64,000 nucleotides of DNA from Lingula anatina (lineage: Eukaryota > Brachiopoda > Lingulata > Lingulida > Lingulidae). Below the pieces are notes generated by a model that made no database searches, was not told the origin of the DNA, and saw only the letters and a list, made by a program, of their open reading frames with translations. Every line of letters starts with the position of its first letter. Within the stretch, counting starts at the first letter, position 1. A program made the position numbers and the translations under genes. The stretch covers positions 124,001 through 188,000 of the forward strand of contig NW_019775401.1 of NCBI RefSeq assembly GCF_001039355.2. Direction: 5' to 3'. Below are positions 47,901-50,044 of this stretch, in pieces.

Positions 47901-50044
47901 ATGTAGTTTTATTGCAAATTAAAATGTTGAAATTACAAAAGAGTTTGATGACAACCCTATCAAAACCCCACCCACCAAATACACACAAGTGTATCCAAAA
48001 GTTAAAATGCTAGGAGATGTTTACTTTTAGTTTCTATCACTGTGCTTTACATGTCTATTGGTTTTACAATCAGACCTATTAAGTAACAATTTTGATTGAT
48101 CTCTTCAGATGCAAAGCTCACCTTGTGGAGTCTAATGAAAAAGTGGAGAAATTGACGGCAGAGACCAAGCAGTACCAGGAGAGGAAAGGAACCTTTCGAC
48201 ATAACCAACAACTGGAAGAACTACGTCGACTCCAGGTATACAACAGGCAATCCCAGCTGATTCCTGAGATTGCATCTCTTTAAACTTTTTAACTAGTTTA
48301 TCAATTTTTTTTATTCTTTAAGTAAAAAATTGCACCCTTGGATAAATATAGGCAGTTTACATGTAATTGTCAACTACCAATTTCTTTCAGTTAATTTAAG
48401 ATCTGTTCAGACATCTAACTCAATTCTCCTCAGACATCTAGATACCTGATAAATCAGTTTTTATTGATGATGCAAGCTCATTAAATTTCTTATTTAAAGT
48501 AGTCTTTGCCTGTGAAATGAATGTCAACCCAAATAAGTCAAATCTAGTTTTATGTCAGACATAAGCTTTTTTCCTTAGAATCATGGAATTCCAAGATTCT
48601 AAATTTAATTCTGATGGTTCATGAGATTATGTGTTTTGTCACACAATGAATTTCACAGATTTTTTAAAACCTGTCTGTGATATTGTGTTAATATGTTAAT
48701 TGAAATATGATTGTTTGACATCATTTGCCATGTTTCAGAGTTCCATTAACACTGAGAGAACAGATTGGGAGAAGACCAAGGAAAGGGAGAGGATGCGACT
48801 GGAGGCAGAGAGAGAGACTGTGGAAGAACACAGGAAAGATATAGAGAAACAACAGGTAGACTGGGGCAGTTTTCTTCTTTTGTTTTCCTTTTTTAAACGT
48901 GATCATATTTTTGATACTTTTTTTTTTGCCTTGTGATGAATTTGGTAAATCTGATCCTATCTTTTTCTGAAAAGTGTGGGTTTTATAGTTGCTTTTAAAT
49001 TTTCAAGTGTAAACTGTCATGCCAAAAATATGTTTGCTTCTCGGCCTTTTGGCTAAAGTTAAAGTGTAATTAGTAGAAATTTTCATATACTGTAGTTAGT
49101 AGGAGCAGGCTAAGTGCAGAGAGATTGTTACAAGGCATCTCAGTTGATTCCTATTCATTTTCAAGGCTGAGATGGAGCAACAGAGAGAAGAATTAAAAAG
49201 GCAGAGAGCTGCTTTCCAAAGACAGATTGACTTGTTTGAACAGCGTCAGCAACAAATACAGCAAGAACAGCAGAAGGAGCAACAGCAACTGTTACAATTA
49301 CAACAGCAGCAACAACAACTACAAAAGCAACTCTCTTCTGGAAATATGATAAAAAGTGGATTAAAAGATGTCAACTCTACAAGTGTAAAAAATGACAAGT
49401 TTTCCACTACAGGAAAGGAAAATAATTCCTTGGATCCAACACGTTTAAGCCCACAGGGTTTGGTTATCAGTCATAGGCGTTCAGCTTCAGCAGATTGGAA
49501 TAAAGATTCAAATGATAAACGTGCAACAGAGGGTGAAGCTTTCGAGCCAATGAAAGAGGAATATGCTAGGAGTTTACAAGAACCTTTAAATCGCAAAACG
49601 CGTTCAGATGATCGGCGCATATCACACCATGTGTTTGAGGGTCAAAACAGACGGGCAGACACCATGCCTAGTTTAGGTATAAGTAAGAGAGACACTAGGG
49701 AAAACTTGCCTATACATCTAGTGAGTGCCACCAATGAACAGAAACTGCAAGGTGCTGCCTTAAAACAGCAGTTTCCTCACAAACTTGGAAGCAGCAACAG
49801 CTCTCCATCTTTCAGTGGAATTATTCCTAAAAAACTGGCTAGCAGCTCAAGTAGTAGTCAGCCCAGCTCTCACAACAGTCAGTCGAATAAGAGTGCCAGT
49901 TTAAAGCATAACAGCTCTGGGGGAGGCGGGATGCTGCCTATGAAGCTGGCTGAGAGGAGTAGAAGTGACAGTAAAGAGAGGAGTCAGTCCATGTCTTCTC
50001 CTCAGTCTGCAGGAAAGAAGGACCAAAGTGTGATATATTTCTAA
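2160..50044 (+). CDS. RhoGEF of the LBC subgroup (AKAP13/ARHGEF28-like), gene span, 5' end missing
   Basis: This multi-exon gene should catalyse GDP/GTP exchange on a Rho-family GTPase, most likely RhoA by analogy with LBC-type GEFs, at the membrane or cytoskeleton. The 36 joined exons (using one copy of each duplicated exon) give 1,736 residues counted from 2161. The C1 finger is at about 331-379, DH at about 542-735, PH at about 750-870, an Arg/Glu-rich post-PH helix at about 870-960, and a Gln-rich coiled coil at about 1340-1500. Every donor and acceptor phase agrees and the total is divisible by three. C1 plus DH-PH plus an acidic post-PH segment (DDDEGVPSESEEE) plus a C-terminal coiled coil fits AKAP13 and ARHGEF28 best, but ARHGEF18 or ARHGEF2 cannot be excluded without a tree. 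The N-terminus lies before the window or in the gap at 2159. The assignment to family is seen from sequence; the GTPase partner is inferred. Confidence 0.9.
2265..3773 (+). other. RhoGEF intron, 1.5 kb, no other feature seen
   Basis: This is AT-rich unique intron with GTGGGT at its start and a CTTTTCAG acceptor at its end. Short open frames here, such as the one on the minus strand at 2848-3072, have no recognisable protein features. Confidence 0.7.
3774..3982 (+). CDS. RhoGEF exon, acidic and Ser-rich segment
   Basis: The acceptor TTTTCAG and donor GAAG/GTAGGT bound 209 nt. The frame is fixed by AG+C from the exon ending at 2264 and G+CA into 5518. It encodes MSLSSLDSAAEESEEEEGY followed by a Ser/Gly-rich run (SPGSSSSLSAGTDLTGM) and ends at IIGSPE. 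This is a low-complexity region, likely disordered and a candidate for phosphorylation. The initial ATG at 3775 is internal and not a start. Confidence 0.85.
5518..5633 (+). CDS. RhoGEF exon, Ser-rich segment (copy in correct order)
   Basis: This 116-nt exon has acceptor AACAG and donor CAG/GTTAGT. It completes codon G+CA from 3982 and leaves in phase 0 to 11667. It encodes SGARNGMSPPDRPLSQG, then a segment rich in Ser, Asn and Asp. The duplicate at 896-1011 is nearly identical. It contains no known domain. Confidence 0.88.
5763..5799. repeat. (CA)n microsatellite, shorter allele
   Basis: A CA tract of 37 nt occupies the same place relative to the exon as the tract at 1144-1194. The length difference is typical of two alleles. 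Confidence 0.95.
7934..7955. repeat. Poly-C tract (22 C)
   Basis: This is an uninterrupted run of 22 C on the + strand, so G on the minus strand. Such runs can form i-motif or G-quadruplex structures and are prone to sequencing error in length. Confidence 0.95.
8453..8484. repeat. Poly-T tract (32 T)
   Basis: An uninterrupted run of 32 T is followed by GCCAGG, so it looks like a strong pyrimidine tract with a CAG. No open exon in the right phase follows. It could also be the reversed poly-A tail of an old retroposed sequence, but I see no recognisable element next to it. Confidence 0.9.
11667..11826 (+). CDS. RhoGEF exon, Ser/Thr/Lys-rich linker
   Basis: The acceptor TTATTTCAG and donor GAAG/GTATGG bound 160 nt (phase 0 in, phase 1 out). 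It encodes KDAMAPNQTNVSTTATSNPP and goes on to VKEGE. The composition is Ser, Thr, Asn and Lys rich and probably disordered, upstream of the C1 finger. It joins to 12111 through G+AT (Asp). Confidence 0.88.
12111..12165 (+). CDS. RhoGEF exon (55 nt)
   Basis: The acceptor TTGCAG and donor CCTT/GTAAGT bound a small exon encoding DCRRSGTFNEGHITKEEAL across its junctions. It starts in phase 1 and ends in phase 2. It is too short for an open-frame scan and was found by phase matching with its neighbours. Confidence 0.85.
12795..12845 (+). CDS. RhoGEF exon (51 nt), helical segment
   Basis: The acceptor AAATAG and donor CACGA/GTGAGT bound this exon, phase 2 in and phase 2 out. It encodes FTEKQSHVTIRKLVEEHD across its junctions, a charged, probably helical segment. 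Its pyrimidine tract is weak but phase and composition fit. Confidence 0.82.
12846..14810 (+). other. RhoGEF intron, T-rich tracts only
   Basis: The intron is AT-rich with T tracts at 13101-13125 (one C inside) and 13792-13813. No coding segment with fitting splice sites was seen. Confidence 0.65.
14811..14897 (+). CDS. RhoGEF exon (87 nt), charged segment
   Basis: The acceptor TCTTCCAG and donor ATGA/GTAAGT bound 28 codons plus split bases, phase 2 in and out. It encodes ALRKSQENGMTDEESKRKAR followed by VSMIEFLN. It continues the charged helical region before the C1 finger. The coding potential is clear from codon use and phase; I recognise no domain. Confidence 0.86.
14898..16340 (+). other. 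RhoGEF intron with an AT microsatellite
   Basis: This 1.4-kb intron contains the (AT)n tract at 15409-15455. Nothing else is supported. Confidence 0.65.
15409..15455. repeat. (AT)n microsatellite
   Basis: A perfect AT dinucleotide tract of about 47 nt inside an intron. Confidence 0.95.
16341..16403 (+). CDS. RhoGEF exon (63 nt), basic segment
   Basis: The acceptor CCCTCACAG and donor GGCT/GTAAGT bound 63 nt, phase 2 in and out. It encodes EKKSVKQWGRRSVIETMREF and a final Trp. The exon is basic and contains an RRS motif that could be a basophilic kinase site (inference). Confidence 0.87.
16404..17522 (+). other. RhoGEF intron, nothing else seen
   Basis: This is a 1.1-kb AT-rich intron. Open frames on both strands (for example 17018-17287 minus) lack codon bias and domain features. 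Confidence 0.65.
17523..17643 (+). CDS. RhoGEF exon, acidic then basic linker before C1
   Basis: The acceptor CTTTTCAG and donor CGA/GTAAGC bound 121 nt, phase 2 in and phase 0 out. It encodes LPANFEEDEENMEQEQKKEP, then a Lys-rich stretch and SFMQKFGSHRQKR. The switch from acidic to strongly basic charge just before the C1 finger is common in C1-containing GEFs. Confidence 0.88.
17644..18064 (+). other. RhoGEF intron, nothing else seen
   Basis: A 421-nt intron between the basic linker exon and the first C1 exon. No other feature. Confidence 0.7.
18065..18179 (+). CDS. RhoGEF exon, first half of the C1 zinc finger
   Basis: The acceptor CTTACAG and donor GAAA/GTAAGT bound 115 nt, phase 0 in and phase 1 out. 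It encodes KDKEGKK, then the start of a C1 finger: His, 12 residues, Cys-Asp-Ile-Cys, 11 residues, Cys. C1 domains of LBC-type GEFs bind two zinc ions and are usually atypical, contacting lipid or protein and not phorbol ester. The finger is completed by the next exon. Confidence 0.92.
18486..18559 (+). CDS. RhoGEF exon, second half of the C1 zinc finger
   Basis: The acceptor ATTTCAG and donor CAAG/GTAAGA bound 74 nt, phase 1 in and phase 0 out. It encodes NCSINVHDSSCKDSVPPCLK, providing the remaining Cys and His ligands. The spacing here is His-x3-Cys-x6-Cys, whereas the usual C1 pattern has His-x2-Cys-x7-Cys. The finger runs from about residue 331 to 379 of the reconstructed protein. Confidence 0.92.
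18560..22782 (+). other. Large RhoGEF intron (4.2 kb), nothing else seen
   Basis: The intron is AT-rich, with a short AT tract near 19799-19815. Open frames such as 18861-19136 and 19859-20056 are not protein-like by composition. I see no transposon ends or RNA gene. Confidence 0.65.
22783..22825 (+). CDS. RhoGEF exon (43 nt), Arg/Pro-rich
   Basis: The acceptor TTCTTACAG and donor CCAG/GTAGGT bound 43 nt, phase 0 in and phase 1 out. It encodes RPYRREIQERCPPP. The G left at its end can join either GA at 24259 (giving Gly-Gly-Gln-Gln) or GG at 25695 (giving Gly-Ala-Tyr), so this donor is a branching point for splicing. Confidence 0.8.
22826..24258 (+). other. RhoGEF intron with G-rich runs
   Basis: A 1.4-kb intron. 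A G-rich stretch at 22974-22999 has runs of six, four and six G and could fold into a partial G-quadruplex on the sense strand of the pre-mRNA. A shorter G run lies near 23344-23358. Nothing else is seen. Confidence 0.6.
24259..24341 (+). CDS. RhoGEF exon (83 nt), Gly/Ser-rich linker
   Basis: The acceptor AAGTAG and donor AACAG/GTAAGT bound 83 nt, phase 1 in and phase 0 out. It encodes GGQQGGPILKSSQSFVEAGS and VPAGRVKQ. The two other frames hit stops, so the phase is secure. It lies between the C1 and DH domains. Confidence 0.85.
24855..24907 (+). CDS. RhoGEF exon (53 nt), Ser/Asn-rich linker
   Basis: The acceptor TTTATTGCAG and donor GATCA/GTAAGT bound 53 nt, phase 0 in and phase 2 out. It encodes TSVSFSSLPNRNSSPND. 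The split CA joins T of the exon at 27958 (His). It cannot join 25695 without a stop. Confidence 0.82.
25695..25740 (+). CDS. Candidate alternative RhoGEF exon (46 nt), phase-restricted
   Basis: The acceptor GGTCCTCAG and donor ATAGA/GTAAGT are good. The only open frame reads GAYSQWRRVAAKLGI and needs phase 1 at entry; it leaves in phase 2, as does 24907. It therefore fits after 22825 (phase 1) with 24259 and 24855 skipped, but not after 24907 (phase 2), where a stop follows within 11 codons. Either it is used mutually exclusively with those two exons or an unseen microexon lies between. No transcript is available here, so its use is inference. Confidence 0.55.
26887..27055. mobile_element. 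Short non-autonomous foldback element (MITE-like), 169 bp
   Basis: The ends are perfect 15-bp inverted repeats, CAGGCCCGTAGCCAG at 26887-26901 and CTGGCTACGGGCCTG at 27041-27055. Both ends are flanked by the same hexamer GTATAA (26881-26886 and 27056-27061), a clean target-site duplication. Inside are G-rich and C-rich subterminal arms and two copies of GGGAAAAGGTCCACT (26941 and 26994). It has no coding capacity for a transposase, so it would have needed enzymes from elsewhere. Elements with similar ends are, to my knowledge, common in marine invertebrate genomes; the superfamily is not assigned here. Confidence 0.9.
27958..28032 (+). CDS. RhoGEF exon (75 nt), acidic linker before DH
   Basis: The acceptor TTTTCCAG and donor CACT/GTAAGT bound 75 nt, phase 2 in and out. 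It encodes KAIAEESQESLDGASISMGQ and DPST. It is acidic and Ser-rich. Confidence 0.87.
28199..28269 (+). CDS. RhoGEF exon (71 nt), linker before DH
   Basis: The acceptor TTCTTTAG and donor GAAG/GTAAAG bound 71 nt, phase 2 in and phase 1 out. It encodes SLQSRLRNNLEDTVSLSMES and LDE, a likely amphipathic helical segment. Confidence 0.87.
28638..28781 (+). CDS. RhoGEF exon before DH, redundant copy 1
   Basis: This 144-nt exon has acceptor CCATAG and donor TGGG/GTAAGT. It encodes the same protein as 29440-29583, starting AQVEFEDDEDLMIRGPEPEA and ending RQDHLW. The two copies differ by one synonymous base (GAT/GAC). Only one copy can be used in a full-length frame. Confidence 0.85.
29001..29053 (+). 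CDS. RhoGEF exon, start of DH, redundant copy 1
   Basis: This 53-nt exon encodes EIVMTEKHHLRTLKIMQR, the first helix of the DH domain. It is identical in protein to 29806-29858, differing at one synonymous base (CAC/CAT). It leaves in phase 0, whereas the next copy of the preceding exon at 29440 needs phase 1. Confidence 0.85.
29161..29161. other. Single unknown base (N) marking a second contig junction
   Basis: The N sits exactly between the two near-identical 779-nt copies, as at 2159. It marks a failed overlap merge. Confidence 0.8.
29440..29583 (+). CDS. RhoGEF exon before DH (copy 2)
   Basis: The acceptor CCATAG and donor TGGG/GTAAGT bound 144 nt, phase 1 in and out. It encodes an acidic segment AQVEFEDDEDLMIRGPEPEA, then SWVY-like aromatic residues (AWSVYVNKKEISKLGLSKKD) and VKRQDHLW. 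This WSxxV...KRQ-x-x-x-W stretch leads directly into the DH domain in LBC-type GEFs. Confidence 0.9.
29806..29858 (+). CDS. RhoGEF exon, start of the DH domain (copy 2)
   Basis: The acceptor TTTTCCAG and donor AGG/GTTGGT bound 53 nt, phase 1 in and phase 0 out. It encodes EIVMTEKHHLRTLKIMQR. The leading Glu and the TEKxxxRxLKIM pattern are conserved region 1 of DH domains, which contacts the GTPase switch I region. DH begins at about residue 542. Confidence 0.93.
30064..30369 (+). CDS. RhoGEF exon, main part of the DH domain
   Basis: The acceptor GATTTCAG and donor AGG/GTAAGT bound 306 nt, phase 0 in and out. It starts VYSHGLVHEVGLPPELVDRL and covers DH helices including IGDLLIEQF and FGEFCSKKKEAEALYKDLF. 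These are the typical conserved region 2 features of the LBC subgroup (LF.RLEDL...H..FL..L). This is the catalytic core that stabilises nucleotide-free Rho. It is the clearest diagnostic exon of the window. Confidence 0.95.
30370..30729 (+). other. RhoGEF intron, nothing else seen
   Basis: A 360-nt AT-rich intron inside the DH domain. The acceptor CATATAG has a weak pyrimidine tract but the phase is fixed. Confidence 0.7.
30730..30847 (+). CDS. RhoGEF exon, DH conserved region 3
   Basis: The acceptor CATATAG and donor CAAG/GTAACA bound 118 nt, phase 0 in and phase 1 out. It encodes KCSGNGLCKHHSIPDCILLV then TQRLTKMPTLIEAVIKKTQ. The IPDCILLVTQRLTK core is the DH conserved region 3, which binds the GTPase. 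In most Dbl proteins the residue before the Pro is Tyr; here it is Met (KMP). Confidence 0.94.
31133..31302 (+). CDS. RhoGEF exon, end of DH and DH-PH linker
   Basis: The acceptor TTTTGCAG and donor CAAG/GTTTGG bound 170 nt, phase 1 in and phase 0 out. It starts TNPDHALLKKADMLARNILN and continues with AIDAQVDAKEKEQRLIEIYN, then the linker KLDVRSTAVYKGKKFK. The VDA.V...E..QRL.EIY..LD pattern is the long last DH helix and linker of LBC-type GEFs. Confidence 0.94.
31303..31674 (+). other. RhoGEF intron, nothing else seen
   Basis: A 372-nt intron between DH and PH exons. Open frames across it are read-through of the neighbouring exons. Confidence 0.7.
31675..31756 (+). CDS. RhoGEF exon, start of the PH domain
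   Basis: The acceptor CTTTTCAG and donor ATTG/GTATGT bound 82 nt, phase 0 in and phase 1 out. It encodes KSDLLSNNRKLVYESTIAWK and TARGKTI. The RKLVYE...WK..RGK pattern is the first two strands of the PH domain. Confidence 0.93.
31757..32096 (+). other. RhoGEF intron, nothing else seen
   Basis: A 340-nt AT-rich intron within the PH domain. Confidence 0.7.
32097..32182 (+). CDS. RhoGEF exon, PH domain middle strands
   Basis: The acceptor CCTTCCAG and donor TAAG/GTATGG bound 86 nt, phase 1 in and phase 0 out. It encodes DVLIVVLSDLVFFLQENNQK and YTFFTQDNK. The hydrophobic V.LLSD.L.FLQE..QKY pattern is conserved in PH domains of the LBC subgroup, where it can bind activated RhoA as feedback (family knowledge). 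Confidence 0.94.
32410..32599 (+). CDS. RhoGEF exon, end of the PH domain
   Basis: The acceptor TCCCGCAG and donor GAAG/GTAGAG bound 190 nt, phase 0 in and phase 1 out. It begins ASVVSLYKLLVREKGATRDN and ends SAAIRNCPEE. The C-terminal PH helix reads EERKQMINIVSAAI. The near-invariant Trp of that helix appears as Met (codon ATG at 32554-32556, residue 862). The exon is richer in GC than its neighbours. Confidence 0.94.
32875..32958 (+). CDS. RhoGEF exon, acidic post-PH segment
   Basis: The acceptor ATTGCAG and donor CTTA/GTAAGT bound 84 nt, phase 1 in and out. It encodes DDDEGVPSESEEERKIREAR and AQKVRECL. The acidic EG-P-SE-EEE motif directly after PH is the feature that points most strongly to AKAP13/ARHGEF28-type GEFs. 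Confidence 0.92.
33119..33219 (+). CDS. RhoGEF exon, post-PH coiled coil
   Basis: The acceptor TTTCCAG and donor CCTT/GTAAGA bound 101 nt, phase 1 in and phase 0 out. It encodes SFLQRSQDQIRELLKDRLHA then VFDMFDHQPKEEHL. The D.QI.ELL.DR...F.DM pattern is the helical segment that follows PH in the LBC family. Confidence 0.91.
33343..33409 (+). CDS. RhoGEF exon (67 nt)
   Basis: The acceptor TTGCTCAG and donor GAAG/GTACTC bound 67 nt, phase 0 in and phase 1 out. It encodes LQPYGQDEDANPAEWIDRAA and KE. The exon is acidic and lies after the post-PH helix. Confidence 0.88.
33597..33743 (+). CDS. RhoGEF exon, Ser/Pro-rich
   Basis: The acceptor GTTCCAG and donor GCAG/GTAGGA bound 147 nt, phase 1 in and out. 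It encodes AERLSWLLQSGSTNLSRSVS and goes on to SYTPPPVPKRSETFGGF. The TPPPVPKRS stretch is a candidate SH3-binding site (inference). Its G end can join AC at 34332 or GT at 35881. Confidence 0.9.
33744..34331 (+). other. RhoGEF intron, nothing else seen
   Basis: A 588-nt intron. Open frames here extend from the flanking exons. Confidence 0.7.
34332..34916 (+). CDS. Large RhoGEF exon (585 nt), possible cassette, disordered basic region
   Basis: The acceptor CCTTCTAG and a modest donor CTCAG/GTTGGT bound 585 nt, phase 1 in and phase 1 out, so it can be skipped without a frameshift. It starts DTETVDSDIVVDKMLDHLTK and later has a basic Ser-rich part (RRKSRSPLDWIKRKASLQ) and MRRSSILRHNSDAG. RRKS, RKAS and RRSS are candidate sites for basophilic kinases. 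If the donor is not used, translation ends at TAG 34925-34927. I recognise no domain. It may be lineage-specific. Confidence 0.85.
34917..35880 (+). other. RhoGEF intron with small tandem repeats
   Basis: A 964-nt intron. It holds a short AT tract near 35351-35368 and two adjacent 21-nt copies of a CAGTAACAC...TATTCA unit at 35449-35490. Confidence 0.65.
35881..36029 (+). CDS. RhoGEF exon, Ser/Asp-rich
   Basis: The acceptor CCAAATTAG and donor TAAG/GTATGG bound 149 nt, phase 1 in and phase 0 out. It encodes SVKRRPPPFPKDDDGSFSSF, then GGVDTDSAIASDTTTVSNSS. RRPPPFP is a Pro-rich candidate binding motif. The region is likely disordered. Confidence 0.88.
36030..37963 (+). other. RhoGEF intron (1.9 kb), nothing else seen
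   Basis: The intron contains a 101-codon open frame at 36577-36882 that I judge non-coding because it lacks splice sites in phase and domain features. No repeats of note. Confidence 0.65.
37964..38029 (+). CDS. RhoGEF exon (66 nt)
   Basis: The acceptor TCTCCAG and donor AAAGG/GTGCGT bound 22 codons, phase 0 in and out, so it can be skipped in frame. It encodes KLIRRGSGNILVSHEGVYRP and QR. RRGS is a possible basophilic kinase site. Confidence 0.82.
38030..38795 (+). other. RhoGEF intron, nothing else seen
   Basis: A 766-nt AT-rich intron. Confidence 0.7.
38796..39020 (+). CDS. RhoGEF exon, Ser/Asp-rich then start of C-terminal helix
   Basis: The acceptor TATCCAG and donor CATG/GTGAGG bound 75 codons, phase 0 in and out. 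It starts DPALQKLKRTSTFLSGLLPT, has a Ser/Asp-rich middle, and ends CLEQILRYLAQAM. The last part is helical and joins directly to HASIHQNTRLER at 45102 in phase 0. Confidence 0.9.
39053..39120. repeat. (GT)n microsatellite, 68 nt
   Basis: A perfect GT tract begins 32 nt after the donor at 39020. Long GT tracts near donors can influence splicing through UG-binding proteins (family knowledge of TDP-43/CELF; inference here). Confidence 0.95.
44936..44997. repeat. (GT)n microsatellite, about 62 nt
   Basis: A GT tract 104 nt before the acceptor of the 35-nt exon at 45102. Together with 39053-39120 it places GT tracts at both ends of the same intron. Confidence 0.95.
45102..45136 (+). CDS. RhoGEF microexon (35 nt), coiled coil start
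   Basis: The acceptor TTTTTAG and donor GAGAG/GTAAGT bound 35 nt, phase 0 in and phase 2 out. It encodes HASIHQNTRLE. It is confirmed by phase on both sides: 39020 ends in phase 0 and 48109 needs phase 2. Confidence 0.88.
45137..48108 (+). other. RhoGEF intron (3 kb) with a short tandem repeat
   Basis: The intron holds a two-copy direct repeat at 46288-46400. Open frames such as 46796-46999 and 47319-47582 are not protein-like. No other feature. Confidence 0.65.
46288..46400. repeat. Two-copy imperfect direct repeat (period about 65 bp)
   Basis: The string GACTGTGTTTACAAC...ACTGAAAGTACTCTC (46288-46335) is repeated with substitutions at 46354-46400. It is a small local tandem duplication. 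Confidence 0.75.
48109..48235 (+). CDS. RhoGEF exon, C-terminal coiled coil
   Basis: The acceptor CTCTTCAG and donor CCAG/GTATAC bound 127 nt, phase 2 in and phase 0 out. It encodes CKAHLVESNEKVEKLTAETK, then QYQERKGTFRHNQQLEELRR. The charge and leucine pattern fit a coiled coil, which mediates oligomerisation in LBC-type GEFs. Confidence 0.91.
48236..48738 (+). other. RhoGEF intron, nothing else seen
   Basis: A 503-nt AT-rich intron. Confidence 0.7.
48739..48855 (+). CDS. RhoGEF exon, C-terminal coiled coil
   Basis: The acceptor TGTTTCAG and donor ACAG/GTAGAC bound 39 codons, phase 0 in and out. It encodes SSINTERTDWEKTKERERMR, then LEAERETVEEHRKDIEKQQ. This is a strongly charged continuous helix. 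It can be skipped without frameshift. Confidence 0.92.
49036..49069 (+). pseudogene. Truncated U2 snRNA-like fragment
   Basis: About 21 nt starting at 49036 (GCTTCTCGGCC, then TTTTGGCTAA) match the very conserved 5' stem-loop I of U2 snRNA exactly, followed by a degraded version of the next region (AGTTAAAGTGTA). The branchpoint-recognition region, the Sm site and the 3' half are not seen. It is therefore a fragment and not a working gene. It lies in the last coding intron, 96 nt before the terminal exon. Confidence 0.8.
49166..50044 (+). CDS. RhoGEF terminal coding exon, Gln-rich coiled coil and disordered C-terminus
   Basis: The acceptor TTTTCAAG opens an 879-nt frame ending with TAA at 50042-50044. 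It starts AEMEQQREELKRQRAAFQRQ, continues with IDLFEQRQ and a Gln-rich stretch of about 35 residues with leucines, then a long Ser/Asn/Lys-rich tail with GKKDQSVIYF at the end. The QRQIDLFEQ helix is typical of the C-terminal coiled coil in this family. The tail is likely disordered and rich in possible phosphorylation sites (RRSAS, RSRSDSKERS). Confidence 0.93.
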   Translation, partial: AEMEQQREELKRQRAAFQRQIDLFEQRQQQIQQEQQKEQQQLLQLQQQQQQLQKQLSSGNMIKSGLKDVNSTSVKNDKFSTTGKENNSLDPTRLSPQGLVISHRRSASADWNKDSNDKRATEGEAFEPMKEEYARSLQEPLNRKTRSDDRRISHHVFEGQNRRADTMPSLGISKRDTRENLPIHLVSATNEQKLQGAALKQQFPHKLGSSNSSPSFSGIIPKKLASSSSSSQPSSHNSQSNKSASLKHNSSGGGGMLPMKLAERSRSDSKERSQSMSSPQSAGKKDQSVIYF

